A stretch of 64,000 bases of DNA from JAHEEL01 sp942491345 (GCA_942491345.1 CALOAN010000030.1:44422-108421), one strand, 5' to 3'; counted from the first letter of the stretch, positions 1-8,745 are shown. The notes: generated by a model not told the origin, from the sequence alone. A program made the numbers and translations.

Positions 1-272
1 CGACGCCCCCAGCCCGCGGTTCGAAGTGCGGCCCATACCGCGGGCCCACAGCGCCGTATACGGGGTGGCGAACCCAGGGTTCTCAGCATCGCATACGACG
101 CCCCCAGCCCGCGGTTCGAAGTGCGGCCCATACCGCGGGCTCACAGCGCCGTATACGGGGTGGCGAACCCAGGGTTCTCAGCATCGCATACGACGCCCCC
201 AGCCCGCGGTTCGAGGTGCGGCCCATACCGCGGGCTCACAGCGCCGTATACGGGGTGGTGAACCCTGGGTTC
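1..272. repeat. 95-bp tandem repeat, three copies, palindrome-rich
   Basis: Near-identical units begin at 1, 96 and 191, so the period is 95 bp. The array may extend left of the window. The last copy is truncated and ends about 7 bp before the stop of the phosphohexomutase on the minus strand. Each unit holds a perfect palindrome GAACCC-N-GGGTTC (70-82, 165-177, 260-272). In copy 3 the centre base changes from A to T and the arms are kept. Each unit also holds AGCCCGCGGT paired with ACCGCGGGCT 16 nt further on. The period is not a multiple of three, so it is not a coding repeat. It could act as a terminator cluster for the neighbouring gene, or be a REP-like or iteron-like element. Function unknown. 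Confidence 0.85.
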
Positions 273-278
273 GCCGCT

Positions 279-1973
279 CTAGAGGCCCAGGAACGCTGCC
301 GCGTCTCCGGCTACCGCGTTCGCCCGCTCCAGCAGGTCCTCCTCCGCCCCAAGCCAGTTGTCGCCGGCTTCCCCCCGGAGGTCCACGTAGATCTTCAGCT
401 TCGGCTCGGTGCCCGACGGCCGGATCAGCGCCCGCCCCGCGTCGCCGAGCGACAGCTCGACCAGCGGGGTCGCCGCCAGATAGCGAGGCCGCTCGTCCGC
501 CCCGCTCCGGTAGTCGGTGACACCCGTCACTGTGAGACCGCCGAGCGTCTCGGGTGTCCGCTCGCCCAGCAGGTCCATGGCAGCAGCAATCTCGTCTGCA
601 CCCTCCGCTCCCGGCCGAACGATGCTCTTCTGCGTCGAAACCCAGAGCCCGTGGCGCCGATAGAGGTCGGCGAGGCGGTCCCACACCGTCTCACCGTCGG
701 CCTTCGCGGCTGCGACCAAAGCGGCGAATGCAACGGCCGCCGAAATCCCGTCCTTGTCACGTACGGTTTGGCCGACCGAGTAGCCGAGCGCCTCCTCGTA
801 CCCGAAGACATACGATCCGCGGCCCTCCGCTTCGAGGTCGAGTGCGGCGTTCCAGATCCACTTGAACCCGGTGAGCGTCCGGTCGTAACCCGCTCCGTAT
901 TCTTCGGCGATCGAGGCGAGCATCGGCGACGAGACAATGCTGTTGAAGACCAGCGGCCGCTCGCTCCCCCCGCCGGCGAGCAGGAAGTCGGCGAGGAGCA
1001 CCCCGATCTGGTTCCCGGTCAGCTGGCGGAAGCCGGCGCCCGGTTCCGGGATCGAAACCGCCAGTCGGTCGGTGTCCGGGTCGTTGGCGATCACCAGATC
1101 GGCGTCGATCGACATCGCGAGGTCGTGCGACAGGTCCATCGCCCCCGGCTCCTCCGGATTCGGGAACGCGACCGTCGGGAAGTGGCCGTCCGGCTCGAAC
1201 TGTGCAGCAACCGGGTGGACCCGTGAGAACCCGAACCGGTCGAGAGCCGCGACGACATACTTGCCGCCAACCCCGTGCATCGCGGCATAGACAATGCTGA
1301 TTGTCCGATCTCCCGTCGTTCCGGGAAGGCCCTGCGCGACGTCGAGGAGGTAGTCGGCGAACAGGTCCTCCCCGATCGGCTGAGCTGCTGCCCCAACGAT
1401 CTCGGCTCGCGGCACTTCGGAGGCCGGCCCAGCGGCCGCGATCGCCGCGGCAATGTCGGAATCCGTTGGAGGGATGATTTGGGCTCCGTTCTGGGCGTAG
1501 ACCTTGTAGCCGTTGTCGGCGGGAGGGTTGTGCGACGCCGTGACGACGACCGCAGCGGCCCCTCCGAAGTGGAGCGAGGCGTAGGCCACCAGCGGCGTCG
1601 GCGCCGGATCAGCGAAGTAGCGGACCTGGAATCCAGCGGCCACCAGCACGGCGATCGTGTCGTCCATGAACGTCGCCGACGAAAGCCTGGCATCGCGCCC
1701 AACAACAACCGGCCCCTGCGAAGTTCCCGTTGTCGCGATGAGATAGTCGGCAAGCCCCTTCGTTGCCCGGATCACCGTCGCGCGGTTCATGCGATTCGAC
1801 CCGGCCTCAACACGGCCGCGCAAACCTGCAGTTCCGAACTGGAGGGTCGCTCCCATCCGCTCGGTGAGCTCTTCCAGGTCGCCGGAATCGACGATGCCCT
1901 GCAGTTCGGCTCGGGTCACCGGGTCAGGGTCTCCGGCAATCCACTCTGCTGCTGCGGTCATGAGATCTGTCAT
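279..1973 (-). CDS. Phosphoglucomutase/phosphomannomutase family protein
   Basis: Alpha-D-phosphohexomutase of 564 residues, which interconverts hexose 1- and 6-phosphates for cell-wall, glycogen or trehalose precursors. The family signatures are in order: the phosphoserine loop TASHNP with Ser about 147, the metal loop DPDTDR at 298-303, the sugar-specificity loop GYEEALGY at 391-398, and the phosphate-binding loop RPSGTEPK at 518-525. The length matches the long PgcA-type enzymes (about 560-580 aa) better than the 450-aa PMM/PGM type, so phosphoglucomutase is the likelier activity, but motifs alone do not settle the sugar. The ATG at 1973 lies 7 nt behind a TACGAT -10 box and is probably leaderless. 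A second in-frame Met lies four codons in. The gene is divergent from hypF. Confidence 0.93.
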   Translation of the reverse strand: MTDLMTAAAEWIAGDPDPVTRAELQGIVDSGDLEELTERMGATLQFGTAGLRGRVEAGSNRMNRATVIRATKGLADYLIATTGTSQGPVVVGRDARLSSATFMDDTIAVLVAAGFQVRYFADPAPTPLVAYASLHFGGAAAVVVTASHNPPADNGYKVYAQNGAQIIPPTDSDIAAAIAAAGPASEVPRAEIVGAAAQPIGEDLFADYLLDVAQGLPGTTGDRTISIVYAAMHGVGGKYVVAALDRFGFSRVHPVAAQFEPDGHFPTVAFPNPEEPGAMDLSHDLAMSIDADLVIANDPDTDRLAVSIPEPGAGFRQLTGNQIGVLLADFLLAGGGSERPLVFNSIVSSPMLASIAEEYGAGYDRTLTGFKWIWNAALDLEAEGRGSYVFGYEEALGYSVGQTVRDKDGISAAVAFAALVAAAKADGETVWDRLADLYRRHGLWVSTQKSIVRPGAEGADEIAAAMDLLGERTPETLGGLTVTGVTDYRSGADERPRYLAATPLVELSLGDAGRALIRPSGTEPKLKIYVDLRGEAGDNWLGAEEDLLERANAVAGDAAAFLGL

Positions 1974-1980
1974 GGCACGA

Positions 1981-1986
1981 ATCGTA
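1981..1986 (-). promoter_or_regulatory. -10 box (TACGAT) for a leaderless phosphohexomutase mRNA
   Basis: TACGAT on the minus strand ends 7 nt before the ATG of the phosphohexomutase. A transcription start 6-8 nt after the box would fall on the start codon. No good -35 hexamer is visible. The same geometry recurs at about a dozen genes in the window. Confidence 0.5.
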
Positions 1987-2099
1987 CTGAATCGGCGGCG
2001 GCCGAGCGTCGGCGCAGACGAGGGGTGGCGTCCGAACTCCGGGACTATTGGCCCGCCTGCGCGGGCCGTCCTCCTCTGCCGTGCCGCCGGGACCCTGCG

Positions 2100-2105
2100 T
2101 ACGAT
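2100..2105 (+). promoter_or_regulatory. -10 box (TACGAT) for leaderless hypF
   Basis: TACGAT is followed by 7 nt and then an in-frame GTG at 2113. The box overlaps the alternative ATG at 2104, so an mRNA starting from this promoter could not use that ATG. This favours GTG 2113 as the hypF start. Confidence 0.45.
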
Positions 2106-2112
2106 GCGAGAC

Positions 2113-4362
2113 GTGATACCCGCTCCACCCGTCCGCCGACGTCTGCGTGTCTCCGGAATCGTCCAGGGAGTTGGATTCCGCCCGTTCGTCTACGGCCTCG
2201 CGACGTCCGCCCACCTCGCCGGTTTCGTGGGCAATGACACCGACGGCGTCTTCATCGAGGTAGAAGGAGAGGCCGATGCCGTCGCCGGTTTCGTGTCGGA
2301 TCTGGAACGCTGCGCTCCGCCCGCAGCCCGAATCCAGCGGATCGAGGCCGAGGATGTCTCGCCAGCCGGCGACACCTCGTTCGGGATTGTCGCGAGCCAC
2401 CACGCCGCAACCGGGACCGCGCTCGTCTCGCCGGATCTGCGAACCTGCGACGACTGCCTGGTCGAGCTTCACGATCCGGGCGACCGCCGCCACAACTACG
2501 CGTTCATCAACTGCACGAACTGTGGACCCCGCTTCACCATCATCGAACGGACTCCCTACGACCGGCCCGAGACGACGATGCGGCCATTCCGGATGTGCGA
2601 AGCCTGCCAGGCCGAGTACGACGATCCCGCAGATCGTCGTTTCCACGCTCAGCCGAATGCCTGCGCGGCGTGTGGTCCGAGTGTGCGATCCATGCCCCCT
2701 TCACGCGACGCGATTCGCCATGCGCGGCAGCGCGTCGCGGCGGGTGACATCGTTGCCGTCAAAGGCCTGGGCGGCTTCCACCTGGCGTGTGACGCAACGT
2801 CGGATTCGGCGGTAGCGACCCTGCGGGAACGCAAGAGACGGGCCGCCAAGCCCTTCGCGTTGATGGTCGCCGACCTCGCGACCGCACACACGATTGTGGA
2901 GATCGGCGACGACGAAGCCCGCCTGCTCACCTCTCGCGAACGGCCAATCGTCCTGCTGGCAAAACGCCCGAACACGAAGGTCTCCGATCTCGTGGCCCCC
3001 GGCAACGGATACCTCGGAATCATGCTCCCCTACACACCCATCCATGACCTCCTCGTCGCCCCGGGTGACGTCTGGGTAATGACGTCGGGCAATCTGGCCC
3101 AAGAACCCATCGTCACCGACAACGCAGAGGCTCTCGATCGACTCGACCAGATTGCCGACGCCTTCGTGCTCCACGATCGCGATATCTGCGTCCCGTGTGA
3201 CGACTCGGTGGTGCGGGTCCTCGACGGCGCCGAATACCCGATCCGCCGGTCCCGCGGCTATGCACCGTTCCCGGTTCCGCTTCCCTTCGAGGTTCCACCC
3301 ATCCTCGCAACCGGTGGCGAATTGAAGGCGACGTTCTGCCTCGCCGCCGGCCGGGACGGATTCATGAGTCAGCACATCGGGGACATGGAGAACCTCGAGA
3401 CGCTCGCCGCTTTCGACCACGCCGTGAGCCACTTCACTGACTTGTTCCGGATTGAACCGGAGACGATCGCCACCGATCTCCACCCGAGGTATCTGTCGAC
3501 GTCGTGGGCGGAGAGCAACGGACGACCGGTTGTCAAGGTGCAGCATCACCATGCGCACATCGCGTCGGTGATGGCCGAGCACGGCGTCACCGACCGCGTG
3601 ATCGGATTCGCGTTCGACGGCACAGGATTCGGGACCGACGGCACCGTTTGGGGAGGTGAGGTCCTCGTCGCCGACTACGACGGCTTCGAGCGTGCCGCCC
3701 ACCTCGCACCGGTAGCACTCCCAGGTGGAGACGCGGCCGTACACCACCCCGGCAGGATGGCACTCTCCCACCTGCGAAGCGCCGGGATACCGTGGGACGA
3801 GGATCTTCCGCCGGTCGCCATCCACAGCGAGATCGAGCTCGAGGCCCTCGAGGTCCAGATAGAACGCCGTATCAACACCATTCCCACCACCAGCATGGGC
3901 CGCCTCTTCGATGCCGCTTCCGCCCTTGCCGGGGTACGACAGACGGCAACCTACGAAGCGCAAGCGGCGATCGAATTCGAGGCCCTTGTTGACCGCTCGG
4001 AGGGATGCTCCTACGACTTCGGCTTCGTCGACACGGACACCCCGATCATTGTCGAGCCCGGGCCCGTCCTCGCCGGGATCGTTGAAGACCTTCGCGCCGG
4101 TGTTCCGGTCGGCCTGATCGCGGCTCGGTTCCATGCGGCGGTCGCAACAATGATCGTCGAGGTCGCCGAACGGATCTCTGCGCGAACGGGCATCACTACC
4201 GTTGGGCTGAGCGGAGGGGTATTTCAGAACGTGACATTGACGCATGCAGCCGCCACGGCCCTCGGTGAGAAGGGTTTCGCCGTCCTCACCCACCGGCTCG
4301 TGCCCCCAAACGACGGCGGCCTCGCGCTCGGACAAACCGTGATCGCGGCGACAAGGAGGTGA
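2113..4362 (+). CDS. hypF: Carbamoyltransferase HypF (hydrogenase maturation)
   Basis: Makes carbamoyl-adenylate from carbamoyl phosphate and ATP and transfers the carbamoyl group to the C-terminal Cys of HypE, the first step in making the cyanide ligands of NiFe hydrogenase. About 749 residues, the usual length. The N-terminal acylphosphatase domain contains SGIVQGVGFRPFVYG (about 14-28). Two zinc fingers follow, with Cys pairs near 112/115, 134/137, 162/165 and 184/187. Next come a YrdC-like domain (about 200-385) and a Kae1-like domain with an HHHAH metal motif. The GTG at 2113 is preferred because a -10 box precedes it by 7 nt; ATG 2104 is the alternative. First gene of hypF-C-D-E. Confidence 0.96.
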   Translation: MIPAPPVRRRLRVSGIVQGVGFRPFVYGLATSAHLAGFVGNDTDGVFIEVEGEADAVAGFVSDLERCAPPAARIQRIEAEDVSPAGDTSFGIVASHHAATGTALVSPDLRTCDDCLVELHDPGDRRHNYAFINCTNCGPRFTIIERTPYDRPETTMRPFRMCEACQAEYDDPADRRFHAQPNACAACGPSVRSMPPSRDAIRHARQRVAAGDIVAVKGLGGFHLACDATSDSAVATLRERKRRAAKPFALMVADLATAHTIVEIGDDEARLLTSRERPIVLLAKRPNTKVSDLVAPGNGYLGIMLPYTPIHDLLVAPGDVWVMTSGNLAQEPIVTDNAEALDRLDQIADAFVLHDRDICVPCDDSVVRVLDGAEYPIRRSRGYAPFPVPLPFEVPPILATGGELKATFCLAAGRDGFMSQHIGDMENLETLAAFDHAVSHFTDLFRIEPETIATDLHPRYLSTSWAESNGRPVVKVQHHHAHIASVMAEHGVTDRVIGFAFDGTGFGTDGTVWGGEVLVADYDGFERAAHLAPVALPGGDAAVHHPGRMALSHLRSAGIPWDEDLPPVAIHSEIELEALEVQIERRINTIPTTSMGRLFDAASALAGVRQTATYEAQAAIEFEALVDRSEGCSYDFGFVDTDTPIIVEPGPVLAGIVEDLRAGVPVGLIAARFHAAVATMIVEVAERISARTGITTVGLSGGVFQNVTLTHAAATALGEKGFAVLTHRLVPPNDGGLALGQTVIAATRR

Positions 4363-4368
4363 TGGGTT

Positions 4369-4659
4369 ATGTGTCTCGGCATCCCCGGCAAAGTCATCGA
4401 GATCACGGGTGAGGGCGTGACCCGAACCGGAAGAGTCGATTTCGACGGCATCGTCAAAGAGGTCAACCTCGCGTACGTACCCGACATCTCGATCGGCGAC
4501 TACACAATCGTGCACGTCGGCTTCGCCATCACCCAGCTCGACGAAGAAGCGGCGCTCGAGACGCTCGCCCACCTCCAGGAACTCGAAGCCGTCGAGGTTG
4601 AGCTCGACCCGGACGCGGCGCTCGCGGCAGAAGAGGCGGCCGCGAAGGGCGAGGAATGA
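4369..4659 (+). CDS. hypC: Hydrogenase maturation chaperone HypC
   Basis: Small chaperone (96 aa) that works with HypD to carry the Fe(CN)2CO unit and deliver it to the hydrogenase large subunit. The diagnostic N-terminus MCLGIPGKV is present, with the essential Cys at position 2 after Met removal. The acidic, Ala/Glu-rich tail beyond residue 75 is slightly longer than usual. A perfect Shine-Dalgarno AGGAGGTGA overlaps the hypF stop codon and sits about 6-8 nt before the ATG, so translation is coupled to hypF. The 3' end overlaps hypD by 4 bp (ATGA). Confidence 0.96.
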   Translation: MCLGIPGKVIEITGEGVTRTGRVDFDGIVKEVNLAYVPDISIGDYTIVHVGFAITQLDEEAALETLAHLQELEAVEVELDPDAALAAEEAAAKGEE

Positions 4660-5762
4660 AGTACCTCGACGAGTTCCGTGATCCGGATCTCGCACTTCGC
4701 CTCATCGACGATATCTCCCGAATCGCAACGAAACGCCATGTCCTGATGGAGGTGTGCGGCGGGCAGACGCACTCGATCATCCGCAACGGCATCGACCGGC
4801 TTCTCCCCGACGAGATCGAGATGGTCCACGGCCCTGGTTGCCCGGTCTGTGTCACACCGCTCGAGACCATCGACAAGGCACTCGCCATTGCCTCTCGCGA
4901 CGGTGTGGTCTTCTGCTCGTTCGGCGACATGCTTCGGGTTCCCGGTTCCGGGCGCGACCTGTTCTCCGTCAAGAGCGCCGGCGGCGATGTCCGTATCGTT
5001 TACTCCCCCCTCGACGCCGTCCAGATCGCACGCGACAACCCGGACCGCGAGGTCGTGTTCTTCGGAATCGGCTTCGAGACAACAGCCCCCGCCAACGCCA
5101 TGGCGGTCTACCAGGCGAGACAAGAGGGACTCACGAACTTCTCGATGCTCGTCTCGCACGTCCTCGTCCCCCCGGCAATGCGGGCGATCCTCGATTCACC
5201 GACAAATCGTGTTGAAGCCTTCCTAGCGGCCGGTCATGTCTGCTCGGTAATGGGATACGAGGAGTACGACCCGATCGCGGAGCAATACGGGACGCCGATC
5301 GTTGTCACCGGGTTCGAGCCGCTCGATCTGCTCCAAGGGATCAAGTCGGCCGTCCTGCAACTGGAAGAGGGACGGGCCGAGGTGGAAAACGCCTACCAGC
5401 GAGCAGTCAACCGCGTCGGCAACGTCCCAGCCCAGGAGATGGTCAACGACGTGTTCACCACAATCGACCGGAACTGGCGCGGAATCGGCATGATTCCCCG
5501 GTCCGGCTGGGCGCTGGCCGACGAGTACCGCTCCTTCGACGCCGCCGAACGATTCACCGTCACCGATATCGATACCGTCGAGTCGCCGCTCTGTCATGCA
5601 GGTGAGGTGCTGCGCGGCACACTGAAACCGGACGAGTGCCCCGCCTTCGGCAAGGAGTGCACACCAAGAACACCGCTCGGAGCGACGATGGTGTCGGCCG
5701 AGGGGGCATGCGCCGCCTACTACCTCTACGGGCGATTCCAGGAGCTGGAGGCGACACCATGA
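4656..5762 (+). CDS. hypD: Hydrogenase maturation protein HypD
   Basis: Iron-sulfur scaffold on which the Fe(CN)2CO centre is assembled, using cyanide from HypE and together with HypC. It has 368 residues, a normal length. Family motifs visible are EVCGGQTHSI near the N-terminus, GPGCPVCVTP with the redox-active Cys pair, FGDMLRVPG, and the C-terminal Cys cluster (LCHAGEV, CPAFGKEC, GACAAYY) that binds the 4Fe-4S cluster. It overlaps hypC and hypE by 4 bp each (ATGA junctions), so the three genes form one translationally coupled unit. Confidence 0.97.
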   Translation: MKYLDEFRDPDLALRLIDDISRIATKRHVLMEVCGGQTHSIIRNGIDRLLPDEIEMVHGPGCPVCVTPLETIDKALAIASRDGVVFCSFGDMLRVPGSGRDLFSVKSAGGDVRIVYSPLDAVQIARDNPDREVVFFGIGFETTAPANAMAVYQARQEGLTNFSMLVSHVLVPPAMRAILDSPTNRVEAFLAAGHVCSVMGYEEYDPIAEQYGTPIVVTGFEPLDLLQGIKSAVLQLEEGRAEVENAYQRAVNRVGNVPAQEMVNDVFTTIDRNWRGIGMIPRSGWALADEYRSFDAAERFTVTDIDTVESPLCHAGEVLRGTLKPDECPAFGKECTPRTPLGATMVSAEGACAAYYLYGRFQELEATP

Positions 5763-6802
5763 GCATCGAGAACTGGTCGTGCCCGATGCCTCTGCGGGAC
5801 CACCCGTCGATCGTGATGGGCCACGGCGGAGGCGGCCAGCTCTCCGCGGAGCTGATTGAGCATCTCTTCGTTCCGGCGTTCGGTGACGGCGAGTTGGCGG
5901 AACTCGCCGACGCGGCCGTCCTCGACCCGGGTGGGCCGATCTCGTTTTCCACCGACACGTTCGTCGTCCGCCCACGCTTCTTCCCGGGCGGGGACATCGG
6001 GGAACTGGCCGTCAACGGCACCGTCAACGACGTCGCCATGCGCGGCGCCCTGCCCCGCTATCTCAGCGTCGGGCTGATCCTCGAGGAAGGCCTTCCACTG
6101 GCCGAGCTCGGCGTGATCGTCGAGTCGATGGCCGCGGCCGCCGCCCATGCCGGAGTGACCATCGTCACCGGCGACACGAAAGTCGTCGACCGCGGGCACG
6201 GCGACGGCGTCTTCATCAACACCACCGGCATCGGGATCCTGCGAGAAGGTGCAGACATCCGACCACAGCGGGCCGAGCCGGGCGACGTGATCATCGTCTC
6301 CGGCAACGTCGGGGATCACGGAATGGCGATCATGTCGGTCCGCGAGGGCCTGGAATTCGAGGCCTCGATCGTGTCAGACACGGCAGCCCTCAACCACATG
6401 ATCAACGACGTGCTCGACACCGGCGCCGATGTGCACGTGCTCCGTGACCCGACCCGCGGCGGCCTCGCCGCCTCGCTCAACGAGATCGCAACCGCCGCAG
6501 ACGTCGGAGTCCTGATCGAAGAGCGGGCCATCCCGGTCGATCGGACCGTCGCGGCGGCGTGTGAGATACTTGGCATGGACCCCATGTACGTCGCGAACGA
6601 GGGAAAGGTCGTTGCGTTTGTGCCTGCCGCGGACGCCGATCGGGTTCTCGACGCCATGCGGTCGCACCCGGAGGGTGTCAACGCGACCGTCATCGGTGAG
6701 GTCACCAGCACCCACCGCGGCATGGTTGCTGCACGGACGCCGCTCGGTTCGACGAGGGTCGTGGACATGCAGATCGGCGAGCAACTGCCCCGCATCTGCT
6801 GA
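5759..6802 (+). CDS. hypE: Carbamoyl dehydratase HypE
   Basis: Dehydrates the thiocarbamate that HypF makes on its C-terminal Cys to a thiocyanate, which becomes the CN ligand. 347 residues. The N-terminal GHGGGGQLS nucleotide loop and the final -PRIC tail with the terminal acceptor Cys are both intact, so the protein should be active. The ATG overlaps the hypD stop. No hypA, hypB or hydrogenase structural gene follows: the next gene is an unrelated GNAT with its own promoter. The nickel-insertion genes must therefore lie elsewhere or be missing. Confidence 0.97.
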   Translation: MSIENWSCPMPLRDHPSIVMGHGGGGQLSAELIEHLFVPAFGDGELAELADAAVLDPGGPISFSTDTFVVRPRFFPGGDIGELAVNGTVNDVAMRGALPRYLSVGLILEEGLPLAELGVIVESMAAAAAHAGVTIVTGDTKVVDRGHGDGVFINTTGIGILREGADIRPQRAEPGDVIIVSGNVGDHGMAIMSVREGLEFEASIVSDTAALNHMINDVLDTGADVHVLRDPTRGGLAASLNEIATAADVGVLIEERAIPVDRTVAAACEILGMDPMYVANEGKVVAFVPAADADRVLDAMRSHPEGVNATVIGEVTSTHRGMVAARTPLGSTRVVDMQIGEQLPRIC

Positions 6803-6822
6803 TCGCCCTTTGCCCCCACGCG

Positions 6823-6828
6823 TACACT
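6823..6828 (+). promoter_or_regulatory. -10 box (TACACT) for a leaderless GNAT gene
   Basis: TACACT, then 6 nt, then ATG at 6835. This is leaderless geometry, and no Shine-Dalgarno sequence is present. It gives the GNAT gene its own promoter, separate from the hyp operon. Confidence 0.5.
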
Positions 6829-6834
6829 GATCCA

Positions 6835-7395
6835 ATGAACCTCGAGGTCCGCCCTCTCACTCCCGACACCTGGGACGACTTCGAAGTCGTCATGGGTCCG
6901 CGTGGCGGCGATGCCGGCTGCTGGTGTATGTACAACCGGCAGACGTCCCGGGAATTCGACACCTCCAAGGGTGAACCCAACCGGACCGCCATCCGCGGCA
7001 TCGTCGACAGCGGCGAAGTCCCCGGCCTCATCGGCTATCTCGGCGAGACACCGATCGGGTGGATCGCGGTGCAGCCTCGTGAGGTCTACGGCCGTCTCTC
7101 CCGCTCGCGAGTTGCGAAGCCGCTCGACGATCGCCCGGCATGGGCCGTCACCTGTTTTGTCGTGCCCAAGGAGCACCGTGGACAGGGCGTGGCGTCGGCC
7201 CTCCTCGAGGCGGCATGCGAGTACGCGGCCGACCAGGGAGCGACGCTCATCGAGGGTTACCCGGTTGAACCGCGAGAGGACCGCATGCCTGCGTTCTGGG
7301 CATGGATGGGATTCGCCTCGATGTTCGAGGCGGCAGGGTTCGAAGAAGTCGACCGCCGCACGGAGACTCGCCCGTTCATGCGCAAAGAGCTCTAG
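6835..7395 (+). CDS. GNAT family N-acetyltransferase
   Basis: Acetyl-CoA-dependent acyltransferase of 186 residues, substrate unknown. The acetyl-CoA pyrophosphate loop is CFVVPKEHRGQGVASALLEA at about 107-126, with the R-G-Q-G-V-A core, and the C-terminal segment with FWAWMGFASMFEAAGFEEV is the usual last strand-helix unit. A Cys/Trp-rich stretch (GCWCMYNRQ, about 28-36) resembles a GNAT subgroup common in Actinobacteria. Start supported by the -10 box 6 nt upstream. Convergent with the acetoacetate-decarboxylase-like gene; 68 bp between them with no clear hairpin. Confidence 0.85.
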   Translation: MNLEVRPLTPDTWDDFEVVMGPRGGDAGCWCMYNRQTSREFDTSKGEPNRTAIRGIVDSGEVPGLIGYLGETPIGWIAVQPREVYGRLSRSRVAKPLDDRPAWAVTCFVVPKEHRGQGVASALLEAACEYAADQGATLIEGYPVEPREDRMPAFWAWMGFASMFEAAGFEEVDRRTETRPFMRKEL

Positions 7396-7463
7396 CCCCT
7401 GCTTCCGGTCTCGAAGAGCAACCGCGAGATCCGGCTCGTCGGGTATGGAGCTGTCGAGCGCTT

Positions 7464-8165
7464 CTAGGAGTTGCCGTTGGTTGTGAACCGTGCTGCGACA
7501 CGGCCGTGTCGCAGCACTCTCGCCCCACTGCTCTTCTCGAAGTAGCCGACGGAGCCCGACTGGAGCAAGGGAGACCAGGGATAGCCGGGATCAGCGCCCG
7601 TCGTCATCACACCCGCGTAGCGGGTCACCGCCGGCGGCACCAACGTTTCCACCGTGGTCATCACAACCTTCGGGCCAACCAGCGGAGGCACCAGGTTCAG
7701 AATGGGCACCCCGGAATATGGGGTACCCGGATCGTCGAAGTCGTCGCCGATCTCCCGGGCCCGGTTGACCTCGACCCTCAGGAGGAGTCGGTTGTCCTGG
7801 ACTGCGGAGCCCACCCAACCCTGGCCGTCCTCCGAGAGGGACACCGCGGCCATCTCTTTCGGAAAACCGCGGCGACGTCCTCCCAGCAGTGCCACTCGGC
7901 CGGTCACCGGCATCATGAGCGGATACCAGCCCTCCATCCGGCCGTGCTGAACTGATATGAGGACGCTTGCCTCCCGGTACGGCGTCAGCGGCCACGGCGA
8001 CACTTCGTCGAAACTCACCACGTAAACGTAGACCTGCGGGGAGGGTGACGGCGAAAACGGTGGCGGAATCAGGTCGACGTATGTATCCCGATCGGCGGGT
8101 TCGAACACTCCAAATACGAAGCGGTCTGCAAGGAACATCCCGGTCGGGTGAAGGACTCTCGGCAT
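7464..8165 (-). CDS. Acetoacetate decarboxylase-like protein
   Basis: 233-residue member of the acetoacetate decarboxylase superfamily. The family core lies at about 80-108: WYPLMMPVTGR followed by GGRRRGFPKEMA. Lys103 is in the place of the Schiff-base Lys, but the next residue is Glu where the classical enzyme has a second Lys that lowers the pKa. Acetoacetate decarboxylation is therefore doubtful, and an aldolase/dehydratase-like role on another keto acid is possible. A good Shine-Dalgarno (GGGGAGG) precedes the ATG by 7 nt. It stands alone between convergent and divergent neighbours, so context gives no substrate. Confidence 0.75.
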   Translation of the reverse strand: MPRVLHPTGMFLADRFVFGVFEPADRDTYVDLIPPPFSPSPSPQVYVYVVSFDEVSPWPLTPYREASVLISVQHGRMEGWYPLMMPVTGRVALLGGRRRGFPKEMAAVSLSEDGQGWVGSAVQDNRLLLRVEVNRAREIGDDFDDPGTPYSGVPILNLVPPLVGPKVVMTTVETLVPPAVTRYAGVMTTGADPGYPWSPLLQSGSVGYFEKSSGARVLRHGRVAARFTTNGNS

Positions 8166-8355
8166 GCCAATACCTCCCCATCAATCGTGGCGTACCGGTC
8201 GTCGACGGTCAAGAGCGTTCCCTCGGAACTTGGGAACCCGGCAGCAACCGATGCGTGCAAACGCGCAAAGCCCTCTGACATACCGTCCGGCCGGCATCGG
8301 TGGCGCAAAACGCTTCGGACTGCGAAAGTGATGCCGAGCTTCACGGGAGGTATGG

Positions 8356-8646
8356 ATGGCTCAGGACTACGACAGCACACCAGAAGAGAGGGCGCGCAAG
8401 CGAGCCAAGGAATACACCGGGTTGATGTGGCATATCGGGACATTCGTCATCGTCAACGCCTTCTTGTGGTTCATCGACATCGCTGGTGGCGGCGGTGTTC
8501 AGTGGGCCTACTGGGTGACGATTCCCTGGGGTATCGGCCTTGCGTTCCATGTCCTGGCCTACTTCATCGACGACACCGGGATCGAACAGCGCAAGTACCG
8601 GAAGTTCTTGGCTGAGGAACAGAACCGGCAGGACTCCGGCTCATAG
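8356..8646 (+). CDS. 2TM domain-containing small membrane protein
   Basis: 96-residue protein with a charged N-terminus (STPEERARKRAKEYTG), two membrane segments (about 25-42 and 50-70) joined by a short Gly-rich turn before QWAYW, and a charged tail GIEQRKYRKFLAEE. This matches the 2TM domain family, often found fused to or next to sensor kinases, though none is here. A close paralogue with the same organisation sits at 38224-38517. SD GGGAGG lies 5 nt before the ATG. Function unknown. Confidence 0.8.
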   Translation: MAQDYDSTPEERARKRAKEYTGLMWHIGTFVIVNAFLWFIDIAGGGGVQWAYWVTIPWGIGLAFHVLAYFIDDTGIEQRKYRKFLAEEQNRQDSGS

Positions 8647-8745
8647 CGGGGCGCTCGCCTACCTCCACACGCTGTGCACGGTCAGTCTGAATCGGTCGCG
8701 GGATCGCTGAAGGGGACAGTCACAGGAAGCGACATCGCATGCTCC

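Noticed and set aside
2701..4695. Long open minus-strand frame across hypF/hypC
   Set aside because: Typical high-GC shadow frame; the + strand carries full HypF and HypC motifs.
8069..8443. Minus-strand frame starting MSEGFARLHASVAAGFPSSE upstream of the acetoacetate-decarboxylase-like gene
   Set aside because: It lacks a clear start signal, then runs into the next gene out of frame with several Cys/Pro-rich residues; conservation cannot be judged.
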